DNA of 64,000 nt from Campylorhamphus procurvoides (lineage: Eukaryota > Chordata > Aves > Passeriformes > Dendrocolaptidae). Under the pieces are notes generated by a model. The model did not search any database and was not told where the DNA came from. It saw only the letters and a program-made list of their open reading frames with translations. The position numbers were made by a program, and so were the translations under genes. Positions 37,400-50,589 of the stretch are shown piece by piece. The stretch covers positions 1 to 64,000 of the forward strand of contig WBMV01002760.1 of assembly GCA_013396655.1 (NCBI GenBank), written 5' to 3'. The stretch's first letter is position 1; every line of letters starts with the position of its first letter.

Positions 37400-37652
37400 A
37401 CTGAAACACGGGAGATTTCATCTGAACTTCAGGAAATATTTTTTTAAAGTACTGTCAGGGTTGCTCATAGAGGTTGCAGAATATTACATGGTAGAGGAGT
37501 AGAGGCTGTAAAGGATGGAGATCCTTGGAAAATACTCAAAAGTCATTTGGACCTGGTCCTGGGCAAACTATTGAAACTGACCCTACCACTGGAAATAGAC
37601 CAGATGACCACCAGGTATCCCTTCCAAAATCAATCATTCCTTGATTCTGTAA
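37400..37652 (+). mobile_element. CR1 LINE 3'-end fragment
   Basis: This is sense-strand CR1. 'gagatttcatctgaacttcagga' is followed by 'catagaggttgcagaat', 'ctcaaaagtcatttggacct', 'ggtcctgggcaaact', 'gaccagatgaccaccaggta' and 'cattccttgattctgt' at the end. The order matches the CR1 ORF2 end and 3' UTR. It is diverged and non-coding. Confidence 0.87.
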
Positions 37653-40600
37653 AATTTGTAACAGGAGGTGGAAGGCAATGAATTTAACATTGTTAGCAAA
37701 GCTCTAAGGAACCTGATAGGAAATATTATAACAATCTGTTAAATCTATGTAGAAGTGATTTTACTGATAAGCAGTGAGCTAATTTCTTAGCTAACTTTCT
37801 TCTCTATCTTGCAGCTTTATGCACCAGAGTTTTTATGTATATAATTCAGTCTTGTCATTTTGCCCTTGGTATTCCACTGGGACAGAGTTTGAGGTGGTTC
37901 AGGTTACAGAGCAGAAAACATTCAATTCCATTATTTTTATCCTAAACTCCGTACTGTGATGTGCAGTTCCTTTTTCGGTTCCTAGCTGAGGCCTTTATTT
38001 GTGAAGAGTAATGAATAGCTAGAGATTGAAATAATGCCAGAAGAAATTTTCACAGCCAGGGGTTGTTTATATAAAACTGCAGGTAAGTAATTTGGTGGAT
38101 ACAGTGACCCTCTATGTTGGGTCCCTCTGACATCAAGAAGAAAATGCAGCTTATGATACATTTTTGTCTAGACCACCAGTTAATTTGCTGTTGGGGAAAA
38201 AAAAATCTACTATGCCTTCAGTTATGTGGTTCTCCATTAATTATCTCTACTTTTGTTCTGGAGTTCTTTTTACACTGCAAGTAGATAGAAGCATGTAACT
38301 CATATGAATACCAAAATCCTGCAGTTGTAGCTGGGAATTATGGTAGTAGATATTTATTTGTGGTAGGAAGAGATTTATTTACAAGGAAAAACGTGTGGTA
38401 AGTATTTGTACATGACCTGTTATATCAGCTTTTTTTGAAGTAATTGAGATGTTGCATTGTCCTTTTTTGCATATTATTCAGTCATACCACTAAGACAAGG
38501 AATCTATAACATTCAAAACTCTAATAGAGTTTATAGCAAAGTATCTTTTTAGAAGACTTTCAAATATTTTAGAATGAGACTGAAATTATATGGAAGTTGC
38601 AAACCAAATTTATAGATAATTTTTTTAACATTAAACGGAAGATAAACTCTAATACATGTGGTCTTAAATATGGAAATCATCTTTAGATTCTAACAAACCC
38701 TTTGCAAGGGCCATAAAGATAATTCAGAATAATTATGACTCAAATATAAATCCATGTCTGTGAGCAAAAAAGAGTTCATTCAAATGCTTTTGGTGTTCAC
38801 AAATTTTTTCAAGAGTTCTGAGGAAGCCTAATCAATTTACTGCTACTAAAATGCAACAGTTGTTCAACAAATCACATATGTCCTGCCTTAGGCAAGTAAT
38901 AAAGATAAATAACTTCTCCAACTGAAACAGCAGGAATTATTTAAGAGTTCAAAAGGTAGATGTCTCAACATGAATTTGGCCAGAAGACCAGAGTTAATTT
39001 ATATTTCAGTATTCTAGTATCTTAAAAAAAGGGTTCTTGTTACATTTGAGAAATATCACCACCAACAAAAATTTCTCATATTAGAAATATCAGTAGAAAT
39101 TGTGTAGAAAAAAACCTGAAAAAGAGAAGAAGAAATAAAGGCAATTCTTTCTAAAAATATGAAAAGAATGTAAAAGATAATAAATAACAGTTCACATTGT
39201 ATTTGAAAGTGTCATAGAAATAGAAATAACATAGTAGGTACCATTTTCTAATAGCAGATTCTAATGCATTTCTTAACAGTCTTTTTTAGTTAATGCAGTA
39301 GAATAACTATGAAAATATCATGCACTGGCCTACATCATTCTGTCTTATTCAACAGGATAGCAGACTACATTCTACTTTTCTCTTTCCCATATACAATACC
39401 ATATTTTTCTGCCTAAACTCAAATACTCTTTCTTTCAGATGGTCTAGATCATTGATATAATTATTTAAACAGAAAGAATTTATTCTCAATTTATAAAACA
39501 TTTTGATGATTGCTGTTTCTCTTTGTCTTGAAGCAGAATCAATAAACCTGACAGATGATCTTTTTTAACTCTAAAAATAGTTACTAATTGTTTCGAAATG
39601 AAACAAAAAAATAAACCACCTTAGAATTTAAAAAAAATAAAATTTCATAATATATTTGGAATTTATGAAGGTAAAACCACACCACATCAAATTAAAATTA
39701 GATAATGTACTCATATTCTAGACAGTCAGATGAATAAAAATATGGAAAAGAAAAAACTCATAGTGTTATGCTAGAGAGAAAAGAAAAGGTACCAACATTG
39801 AAGCCTGCATATATGGGAAAAGAAGTGAGAAATGGAATTAATTACCTAAATTTTATAATTTGGCAGCATGGCTAGAGAATGTATTAAGATTGTCAACTTA
39901 TTCTGCATGCAAAGTACCTCTGTATGGTGCATTAACAGTAAACAAACTTGTTTTGAGCATATTAGAGTTGCTTGCTATCTAACAGAGAAGAAAATACGGG
40001 CAGAAATATTGGATTCATGACTTTCATTGTCATACACTCTATAAATGGTTTTTAAAAGTCAATTAATATTAAGCAGTTAATTTCTTTTTCCTTTAAAGTA
40101 AGGAATATTTGCAGTGTTTAAAAACATGTATGATAAAAGTTGTGTGGCAATCTGTTTAGTCCATAGAGAAAAGTCAAACAAGGAATTTACCAGCAATTTT
40201 TTTAACTGTAGTTAGGAAACTGTTTCAGTCATTGGATCTTCACAGTCATAGCAGGAACTGTTCTTCTTTGTCTATATACAATTTTGTTATCCTAATACTG
40301 TGTAATGGTCATATGATATCAGAGATTCTATAAGTTATAGAAGTTAATATTAGACTTATTTCAAAATAATAACAATAGGACATGAAGAAGAACAGCACCC
40401 ACACAGGCAAACAGCAATTTTGCCTTAATTCCTTACAAAACATTGTGGAGTCTTAGCAGAAACATATTAAGGGGTTATAAAGGCAAAAAGTTAAAACTTA
40501 GGAAAAGATATTAATATAATCTAGGCATGTTAATAAGACCTGTTTATGTGCACACCTTCTGTTACTGTTTTACTTATGATGTGCCATTTATACCATATAT

Positions 40601-40680
40601 TTCCTGATCCATTAAGTTTACACAATATCTCACTCTGAGAATAAATTCTGGTTGTTAGAGGAAAATAATTCATACCAGAT
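37653..40680. other. AT-rich stretch without a gene
   Basis: Nothing recognisable is seen on either strand. Confidence 0.55.
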
Positions 40681-41279
40681 TTGACAGCCTGAGAGAAGTG
40701 AGGCTTCTCCTTTCCCCCATTTTCAACCTGTAGTGAGGCTGAAAATGTGTTCCCAGCAGACTCATACACACAGAGAACATGCATATACCACATATATGTA
40801 CTCATACGCAGAACTGGTCACACAGATCCCAGAGACATGCACAGAGTATTCACATGAACACAGCACCAATGGGCTCATCATGCTGCCCTTTCTGGTTGAG
40901 AAGGACAGAGTTTGTTAGTGCAAATAGGTATGCATATGTACAGTGTTGATCCCTGCAGCAGCTGGGTTCAGACACACAGTAGCTGTCCCTGACTCTCAGT
41001 CTCCCCAGTTGGTCTCTGGATTTACAAGGCCACGGTCCTACTCAATTCATTGCTACAGATCATTTCACTCACACACAGAATGTGGACAGAAGTCTCCTGG
41101 TCCCACAGCAAACTCACTGTGCTCTTGCTCTTAAAGACACACAGATGCTTTCAGATGAAGAGCAGTTCCATAGAGGTCCCCTGGCTCCCAAGGCACTTCT
41201 ATTTACTGGATAATCTGGATTGTTCTCATTTACACACCAACAATCACTTCAATTCCTGTACCAGAGATCCTCATATATA
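40681..41279. other. Less AT-rich anonymous block left of a CR1
   Basis: It has balanced base composition and CACA-rich words. Short unrecognised frames lie at 40733-40918 and 40943-41280. It may be repeat-derived, but no termini or known motif are visible. It directly precedes the tail of the long CR1 fragment. Confidence 0.3.
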
Positions 41280-42024
41280 GAATTATAGAACATACTGAGT
41301 CGGAAGGGTCACACAAGGATTATCAAAGTTCAACTACTGGCCCTGAAAAAGACCACCCCAAAAATCACACTTTGTGTCTACAAATGTTGTCCAAAGTTCT
41401 TGAATTCTGGCAGACTTGGTGCTGTGTCCACTTCCCTGGGGAGCCTGTTCCAGTGCTCAAACACCCTCTGGGTGGAGGACCATATTTCAATATCCAAACT
41501 AAACCTCCTCTGACACAACTTCAAGCCATTTCCTTGTGTCCTGTTATTGGTCACCACAGAGAATAGATCAGTGCTTGCCCCTCCACTTTCCCTTGTGAGG
41601 AAGTTGTAGACTGCTATGAGGTCTTCCTTCAATATCCTTTTCCCTAGGCTGAACAAACCAAGTGACCTCCACAGCTTCTCATATGGCTTTCCCTTTCACC
41701 ATCTTCTTGGTCCTTCTTTGGGTGCTGTCTAATAGCTTCGTATCTTTCTTCTATTGCAGTGCCCAAAACTGCATACAATATTCAAGGTGCCCCAGTGCAG
41801 AGCAGAGCGGGGCAATCCACTCCCTCCACTGGCTGGAGATGCTTTGCCTGATGCCCCCCAGGACACGGTTGACCCTCCTGGCTGTGAGGGCACTGCTGAT
41901 TCATATTCCACTTGCCATCAACCAGGATTTCCAGATCCCTTTCCATGGTATTTCTCTCCACCATCTCATCCCCATTCTGTACATTCAGGCTGCCCTGTCC
42001 CAGGTGCAGAACACAGCTCTTGCA
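41280..42024 (-). mobile_element. Longest CR1 LINE fragment (ORF2 end to 3' tail)
   Basis: About 745 bases of CR1 are read backwards. The left edge is the tail (GAATTATAGAACATACTGAG, 'tcggaagggtcacacaagga'). Then come 'cttccctggggagcctgtt', 'caagccatttccttgtgtc', 'ggctgaacaaaccaagtgac', 'gcccaaaactgcatacaata', 'atgccccccaggacacggtt' and 'ttccagatccctttccatgg'. These segments appear in the exact reverse order of CR1. Open frames crossing it are by-products. Its 5' side is cut at about 42024 by an LTR-like sequence. It is the same subfamily as the tails at 28 and 62649. Confidence 0.93.
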
Positions 42025-42650
42025 TGCACAGAGTAAAGAGACCCTTACAGAACATAACTAAAGGTAGATTTTAATAAATAGCCAGGACAGACCACAGGGA
42101 TTGAGGCTCAGGTCATGGCCAGGCCAGAATACTGAACACCTGCTGTTTACTTGAGAATGCACAATTTTATTCCTTTATGCTTCCATTTCCCACACTTATT
42201 CCTCCCCAAATCATAAAAATCCTTCCCCTTTCCCACCATTGATTTATCCCCTAAATATCTCATGAAAAATCCTGTGGAGTCCAAAAATATTCTTCTCCTG
42301 CATGACATAGTCTTTCCTTCATCTTTAAGAAGCAAATCCCCTTAATCTGAGAGTTGATCAGAAGAGCTGGTTTTATTGATGAGTTTCATGAGTCAAGAAT
42401 GGAACTGATGACTGGGCCTGGATAAGGTGTTCTTTCCTCAAATCTTAAGTTTGGCTTCTTGCCTGCCATTGTACCCCTGCACTCCTCTGGTCTTGCGGAG
42501 ATGGGCCTCTGATGGCTCTTCTGTCACGTGACTGGGAGCTGCTAGGTGAAGTATGATTTCTATGGTCTTCCCCAGAGTCTGCTATTGTCTCTCTGTACTC
42601 CCATGAGTGTGCAGATGAGCCTTTACCGCATATCCTAAACCTGGTCATAT
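42025..42650 (-). mobile_element. LTR-like element abutting the CR1 fragment
   Basis: It starts on the plus strand with TGCACAGAGTAAAGAGACCC. Read on the minus strand the end is 'ctgtaagggtctctttactctgtgca', with TATTTATTAAAATC (a polyadenylation-like signal) just before. Further inside, minus-strand 'catcaataaaaccagctctt' gives a second AATAAA. The architecture suggests an ERV LTR inserted next to or into the CR1. The right end is not defined, and I found no target-site duplication. Confidence 0.5.
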
Positions 42651-45211
42651 TAAGGAGACTGCTCTCTGCAGGTATTCTGCTTCAATTGTTCTAAAGATTG
42701 GAAGGCATTAATAAAGGGAAGCAGGGACCTGAAGGAAGAAAAAAGACAGAATCATGAAGAAGGCAGCTGAGAAATGCCCAGAGAAATGATCTGGATTCAA
42801 GTCTCTGCTTCACCTTTCTGATGTAAATGTGGATCAATCACTTACAGCACATTTTCCTAGGTGGACAATGATTATGTATTCTTCATTTTCTAGGTGACTG
42901 ACTTTATTCCCTATGGTCTCGTTTCCAAAACAGCTGGGTACTCATAACTGCAACATAAGCTAGTTAGAGCTGTGCTTTCCATATATAAAATGTAATATAA
43001 AATTATGTTCTGCAAAAATCAGGTCCAGGTTATGTAAAATTAGTAGCTCTTTTTGACCTTATTATCTTGGTGTCTTTGTTCTCAACCCGTGTTTTATACT
43101 GATAATAGAACACAAATAATAACGATATCATTCATAGTATAATGGTGCTACAAAGATTAGTTTGCATTGGGGAAGCTGCTAGATACTGTTACTATTAATG
43201 TTTCCATATTAAGTCTCCTATGTCACTGATATGAAAACAAAACATTTTGTGATAGAATGAAAAAACATAGGAATATGAGCATTCTTTACATATCTTTTCT
43301 TATCCTTCATTTTCTAATGTGACAGATATTACTTATGCTACCTCGGCTGAGGGATTCCCCAAGGTCTCAGGAAATTGTGTTTCTGCCTATGACATCCTTA
43401 CATTGTTCCTAAAGCTGTTTGGGTATATGGCTGGTCACACATATGTGCCAGTTCTACTTTACCAAGACTTTTTACTAAGAAGCCGGAGGCATGTGATTTG
43501 AAATACATTTTTGACCAACATCACATGAATCACTATGTGTAGTCATGATGCTGCATCACATCATGTTGCTGCAATGAATAATACATAAGAGTTGGTTACA
43601 CAAGAGAAGAATAATTTTGTACAAGACGAACGTTTAGAATATTGTAGAAACACACTGATAGAGGAAACAGTTGTCTACTCTGTAAGCGCCACGTGCTAGC
43701 AAAGTCTTTATTTATAACGTGACTCTAATGTAATACAGAGGACTACAGTGCATTCGCGTAACACAATATGATTAATCCTGAATATTTTTTCTTTTCATTA
43801 TTCAGCTTTGCAAACTTAATAACTTTAAAGTTTTACTAGTGTATAATAAATAAATAAGCATAAGATTCTTATTAAGGCTCAGGATTGAATGATAATCTGT
43901 TATTGAAAAGGTGTCAGCTTTCAGAAAAAGAGACAAATGCTATGAAAATTGTCTATGCTAGTTTAACACTATGTGAATTAACTGTGTGAATTAAATTAAC
44001 AAATATTCAGTTGATTTCTATGTGTTTGAGATATGATAACAATGAAAAGTAATGAGTCATAATAACAAAAAAAAGAAGGATAAAGGGAATTATGAAAATC
44101 TCACTACTGAAAATATGTTTTAAAAAATTAATTTAAGCCAGCATTCTTTTTTATAGAATCTATGTAGAATGCGATTTTTTTTATTATTTTCTAGGAATTA
44201 TATATTATGAAATAATTTAGGATAGTTTAAAATCGCTTACTATGATCAGCATTGAAAGATGGAAGCATTATTTGAAGATTATTTTTAAACTTAGAGAATT
44301 AATTTACATTCTAATCTTCTTTTTTTTTTTTCCAAACATATCCAAGAATACCTCTACTTTCTTTAATTCATGTTGCGTTTCTCAAGAATAACAAAAAAAA
44401 CCCACCTCTGGTCAATTATGATCTTTCAGTAATATCAGCAAAAGTATTTGACCATTTGATTGGAGAAAAAAAAATTTCAAATAGATGAAATGCATATCTA
44501 ACATACAATAAATGTCAATTTTCAGGTACAGTAGTTCCATTGATGCTATAAAATGTGCAGTACAGAGTCATCCTTTTGTGCTGTAGGGATAAGTAAGAAG
44601 GTTCAAAGAGATGGTTTTAGTCATATTATTTTGACAATGTAGGGTAAAGTCAAAGGGGTGTTTAGCAGTCTGCTATTTTATTTCTCCTATACATTTCTAT
44701 ATATTTAGGAGGTGTATTTGTGACATTTCTGAGGTAACATTTGGTAACCAGTAAATACTGAAAAATTCTTTAGAAAACATTATCTTTTTCAAAGTGCTAT
44801 TCACTGCTTTGTGATGAATTTATGAAAAGATCATACCCTAGGAATGGAAATTCCTGTTCTTTTCAACTTAATTTCATGCAAGAGTCATTCATAACAAAGA
44901 CCCTTGTTCAATCTCTCAATGAGTATTATGTCCCATAATTCCTGCTTTACTGTGTCCAGCTCTATTAGTCTCATCCCAGTTATTTTTTGGAAATTGTTTA
45001 GCCATTGTGTTGTGTAAGAGTCCTTCTTATTTCAGCAAAAACTTCTGTTCCATGGCCTTGCCATTTAATTTATATTCTTGATAAATAACAATAAATACAT
45101 ATATAATGTTATTAAACAGGGTTTTCAGCATTTGTTGAGCCTGCAATGAAATAAGTGAAACTATTTTAATTCAGGGGAAAAACATCTGAACTGTCAATTT
45201 TACTTACTTAA

Positions 45212-45237
45212 GTCATGTTGTCTAGGAAACACATGAC
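45212..45237. repeat. Inverted repeat around an RFX-like core
   Basis: GTCATGT (45212-45218) and ACATGAC (45231-45237) are perfect 7-base arms. The overlapping core GTTGTCTAGGAAAC (45217-45230) resembles the palindromic X-box bound by RFX proteins, with one or two mismatches. Function is not shown. Confidence 0.4.
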
Positions 45238-46903
45238 CTTCTCAAGAGAGAAAAGATACCTTATGTTTATGAGGATTTCAGTAGTTCATCTGTATTTGTT
45301 TTCATTAAAAGAGCCTGATTTTAATCCCCAGAGCATGAAATAATACAGATTAAACTTCTAAAGTCAATTTGCATCAGAAATAAATTCTTAATCATTTGCA
45401 GCTCATTTGATAGTGGTTGTTTTATAATTGATTTAGAGAAGTAAAACCTTTATATCACCTACTTTAAAAAGCATTTCTGCCCACAAACAACAGTAATGCT
45501 TGAACTTTCCTTTTTCAATTTCACTAAGTTTTTACATTCCTTTAAACTATGTCTGTAAAAAGGTTGTCAGTGTGCCCTGCATCTCATGAGCCATCCTTGT
45601 AGCCACTGAACCTTGAAACTTTGTGTGTAACTGAAAATTGTATACTATTTAATGAGTGAGGTGGGCATATTGTAGAGTGCACTAAGTTTATGCAACAGCA
45701 ACAAAATTCTGAGTAAATATAAAATTTTCATATTACTGAAATTCCCAGAAAACAGACTTTGTTCCCTAATTCTTTCCTGTATATCTGAGTTAAAAAAAAA
45801 AAAAAGATGCAAAACCAAAGGTGGTGCAAACAATAGGTGCCATGGTCAAGGACTATCATGCCACTTCCATAGCTGTTCTTCATCAGAGTGTGAGGCATTT
45901 ACTTTTGTTCAGTCTTGTGACAATAACCTTCAGTACTTTGATCTAAATTGCTCTAGTTATAAACACTAATAGTGATGAAACTTGCTTTGAATTTATCCCT
46001 ACATGTTTGTGAGAGTAAGTTATGCTGCCACAGCTGGCTGGAAAAACTATTTAATGGCTCAGACATATCTTCAGTGTAAGTATCATCAACTTCAGTAATG
46101 GTCAGGAGAAATGACTAACACTTAGTTCAGTTAACAAGTTAACTAACAGCTTTTCGTCTGACACCCTCTGTGGACCACCTCAAATTTCAAAGGTTGCCTG
46201 TGCAGTAAAAAGCCCAGAACAAGAAACAGGAACTGAGCAGTTAAGAGGACAAATCTAAAACTTTTGATTCAATAGGATTCTCAAGAAGGGCAGCAATTTA
46301 AAGGAAAGATTTGGTTGCTACGCTGTTAGCTTTAGCAACTGATGTGGAAAATATTTTTTGGAGACAGAAGTGCCAAGTGAAAGTAAATTAATAGTGAAAG
46401 TAGATTTAGATTAACATTAAAATTATAGAAGGATGAAAACTTCGGAATGCTTTCTCCCTCTGCCCTAAGGAAATGCTTAAATAGGTAAAATTCTGATGTT
46501 CTCTATCTGTGTCTTGACAGCATTTTGGGACAAAAACTGCATGTGATATTCCCTTTCTTGGTTTTGTTTCTTTTATAAAGATGAATGTACAAGTTTCTCT
46601 GTTTGAAATAACAAAAATAGGAATAAAAGTTTGGACACAAACTTTACATTGTCTATATCCTGTTTAAAAAAAAGTTCAACTCCAGTACAGGTCATTCTGA
46701 TGATCTGTGAAACTGCTGACTAAAAACAGAAGGGTGGCAGATGTATCCGTTTGACCACTATGAAGTTTCTTTTCAGGAAGTGGTAGGAAGAAGTTGTGAG
46801 AAATCTACTCCAGTTATGAAAACAGAATTACTTCTGTCATAGTAGTTTATATTCTGAAAGATATTTCTCAGCTTCTCTTCACATTATTGAACACCACCCA
46901 AAC

Positions 46904-46961
46904 AATCTACACAGTGTAGATTATTGTACACAGATTATATACATCTACACAGTGTGTAGAT
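46904..46961. repeat. Two tandem palindromes, 38-base period
   Basis: AATCTACAC-A-GTGTAGATT at 46904-46922 is a perfect palindrome around one base. A second, ATCTACAC-AGT-GTGTAGAT at 46943-46961, follows 38 bases later. The intervening sequences ('attgtacacagattata' and 'atatgtacacactggata') are also similar, so a palindromic unit was duplicated. Confidence 0.85.
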
Positions 46962-47078
46962 TATATGTACACACTGGATAGAATTTAGATTGAAGAGGAA
47001 GACAAAATATGTATGAACAGGCATCATGAGATACCAGTTTGATCTGACATTATATAAAATAGAATAATTATTTCCATG

Positions 47079-47140
47079 ATTATAGAATCATTAAGTTTGG
47101 AAAAGACGTCCAAGATCATCAAGTCAACTTTTGACTGAAT
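47079..47140 (-). mobile_element. CR1 LINE 3'-tail fragment
   Basis: The plus strand reads GATTATAGAATCATTAAGTT, then 'tggaaaagacgtccaagatc' and 'atcaagtcaacttttgactga'. This is the reverse complement of a CR1 3' end of a different subfamily from the one at 8415, with GGAAAAGACC in place of GGAAGGGACC. Only about 60 bases remain. Confidence 0.88.
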
Positions 47141-50100
47141 GACATTTTTATTTCTTTAATAGAATGTCTTTGTAACCTGCATTAGACCTACATACACCTT
47201 TGTTTCTATCTTCCTATATTAATCTCTCTAACTTGACTACTGTTCTCAATTAACTCCATGCAGCCTCCCACTCAGTCACCTTCAGCAGGATGGGAAAAGA
47301 ATCGGAAGGGCAAAAATTAGAAATACTTGAGAGTTGAGGTGAAACACTTTAACAGGTAAAACAGTGGCTGTCTGCTCAAGCCACAGAAGCCAAAGAACTT
47401 CATTCACTATTTCCTGTTAGCAGGCAGATGCTCAGACTTCTCCAGGAAAGCAGGGCATCATCGTGCCTAAAAGTTACTTGTGAAGATAGCTCTGAATATG
47501 CTTCCACTGGCTCAGTCTTTCCTCAGGCTGAGCATGATATCATATGGTATGGAATATCTCTTAAGTCACTAGAGGTCTACTGTTCCCACTGTGTCACCTT
47601 CCAACTCCTAGTGCACCCCCAGCTTGCTGGAGAAGGGTAAGAAGCAGAGATGGCCTTGACTCTATGCAAGTGTTGCTCAGAATAACATCATTGTGTTGTC
47701 AATGCTATTTACAATACAAATACAAAATATAGCCCTATACAAAATAATATGAAGAAAATTAACTCTATCCCAGCCTAAACCAGTACAATTGCTTTCAGTC
47801 TATGTTCCTTTTCCAATGTCCTTTTGTGTCCTGTGAAACCAGGTGTACATCTGTGTGTGCATGTGTGTATTCATACATACTGTATATGGATGTGGAAATA
47901 CTACAAATGTTTAAATATACAAAAAAATATATCTGATCATTAAAACATCAACATTACCGGTTTATATTACAAACTGTCTAGGACTTTAATGAATGTGGTT
48001 GTTGCTCAGACTCTTGCGGTTTATTTTTCTATTGCTTCTTCTGTTTCTCTACCTTCACCCATCTGATTTTCCTTTTCCTGTGTAGCTGTCCAGACATATG
48101 TGTTACTCCATATATTTTGTTTCCACCAAACTTTTCTCTTCTTTTATCTTTTCTTACCTCTTTATTTGTCATGATATCTGACTGTCGGAGATAAGTTTCT
48201 TAGATATGGTTATAGATTAATGCCTTCGTTATGACTGCATCTCTTTGTTGCTAGTAATGAATTTCAAGTAATGTCATACAAAAACTGTGTGATAAGATTT
48301 ATTTCAGTTAAAACTTGGAACAAATATTGTTTGCCTTTGAAAATGATGTTTTATATTTCTGGTTTCATCATTCTGAACCTTCAGTTCAGACACGCACTTC
48401 AAATTGATTGTTTTTGAACAATAACAAAAAGAAAATATATATACTAATGATTCATAGTTCAGTAAGTTGGCCTTAAAAAGACTTTTTCAGGGTGACCTCT
48501 GATTTTTCACACACAATTAGCTACCAAACACAAAATATGAAAGATCTTGCAGGAATTCTAACTTTTAAACCCATTATTTTTCTTTCTGCAGTCACAAGAT
48601 CGTTATTATTTGCAAAACAATGTGTATCAGGAAGCAGGCTGGTACTTTTTAATCATAAACACTTTTATTATATTTGATGCATTTCTTTCTTCATCATCTT
48701 CAGTTGAAAACTGTGATTTTTACTGCTCTGCTATAAAATAATACTTTTCCTAAGAAAATCACTGGATAATAAGAAGAGAAACCAAACTTTGAGTAATTAC
48801 GCTAAATAGGACAAGGAATTTTTACACTAATAATAATCCTTTCATAGGAAAGACTTTGGTAACTATACACTTTAGATTAATAGAAATTATTTTTGTCAGA
48901 CTTGTTTATATGTTTAAACATCATCTTTTCTCTTAAACTCCTTCCTTAATTATGCAGCTACTGTAGACTTTAAGAAATATAGCCTTAATCTTTTGCTCCA
49001 TTAGCTTTTATCGAGTTAAAGACATTGAGGATTGTCATCTATGTACTTTTGTCTCACAAAGTGCACTTAAAACTGCAATAAACAGGCGACTAAAATTTGT
49101 CCCACTTTGGAAGGGTTTGTAATTACGAGTACAAAAATACCCCTATCAGTGACACTTTATTTATTTAATTCTAGATCTCCAAAAACCTCAATAGAGGCTT
49201 AAAGGGAACTTGCTTTTTACACAGGTGTGACTAGAGTCACTAATTTTTATCACAATAAAGACCTTAAATTCTATGAGCGTTTTCATTGGCTTAGCATAGC
49301 AGAAGTATTTTTGGTGAATGAAAGTTTACTTTTCATCTCTGTGTGGTGTTTGTTAAGGAATAAATAAAAAATCAGTGAGTATCTAGTTATTCTTATTGAT
49401 GTTGGTATAGTAGCCTGAAAAGTCTTCCCTGTAGTTTGCGTAACATATTCCAATTTTACATCAGTATAGCAATGTAGGAAAAATAAACATGTTTAAAATT
49501 CAGCTCTATTTTTTTTTTTTGAATTTGGCTCAAAAATTACATACGTATCCATAATACGGCATGAAAATGAAAATATTGAGGAACAAATTATTACAGATAT
49601 TAAGTAATGATAAATAACATTAATTAATAAGAATTTCAAAACCATTATGAAATGTCTCCCAGAGAACTGGCAATGGAGAGAAATATAATTGCAGTCTTTT
49701 TTAATGTCAAAGTAGTACTGAAAAAATACAAGATGATAGCAGAGAAACTAACTTAATACTTTGTATTTATGTATACTGTGGAAAAACAGGTATATTCCTG
49801 CATCAAAACCTTCATAAGAAATCAATCTGAAATTATGTGATAAATCTTTAGAACAAGCTTAAGAAAGTTTGATACAGTGAGAAATAATTCAGATATGAAA
49901 CTCCTGAATGAGTTTTTGTCTGTAATATGTTGCCTGAATCTGTCTCCACACCAGAAACAAGAAAAGTGCCAACAGTGACAAGAAGATAGAGAGATACACG
50001 TAAGCAAGTCAGAGATATGTATATTGTGACTCAAAATCTCTTAAAGTTTTTCAGAGGAGTCAATGAGCTGATATAGGTATCCAGGTATCCAGACCTTCAA

Positions 50101-50589
50101 AGGACTTTGGTTGATTTCTTTAAGATGTTTTAGGGTAAAAGGAAAGATAGCTTTATCAATTACTAATGTCAGTGAAATGTAGAAGTGAAAGGTAACCTTA
50201 AGGATTAGTTTTCAATCATGGAATTAGGATTGCTCTAGGTGTGAATAGTGAACTATGCTACCAACATATGCAAAGTATTTGGGGCTCTACAAAGATAACA
50301 TAAACAGAGGAGAGTTAGAGCAGGATCTCACATATGAGTAATTGTTCAGTGAAACAGATGAACTTTTGCATTCTGAAGTAAAGTACATTAAAAATAAACA
50401 AACAAAAAAGTCCTTATGTACGTACAGCAGCTGGCATGAAATCGGGTATTCCTTCTCAATCAAAACACTATTAAGTCATTGCAGATAGATCATTGAAATA
50501 TGCACCTCAATGTTCAGGTGCAGTCAAACATACTGCATAAATTTTGGAAATTTAAAAAAAAAATAGGAACAGTATGGGAAATTTAAACA
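47141..50589. other. AT-rich stretch without a gene
   Basis: No gene is seen. A motif-dense segment at about 49000-49290 is discussed as a possible conserved noncoding element. A poly-T run lies near 49509-49520. Confidence 0.5.

Larger units (their letters stand above)
42651..47078. other. AT-rich stretch without a gene
   Basis: No gene is seen. It contains two short palindromic features, annotated at 45212-45237 and 46904-46961, and a poly-A run near 45791-45804. Short frames such as 43319-43501 are unrecognised. Confidence 0.55.

Noticed and set aside
41662..42074. Overlapping frames of 106-124 codons as small secreted or membrane proteins
   Set aside because: They lie inside an antisense CR1 fragment, whose sequence accounts for the open frames in several registers on both strands.
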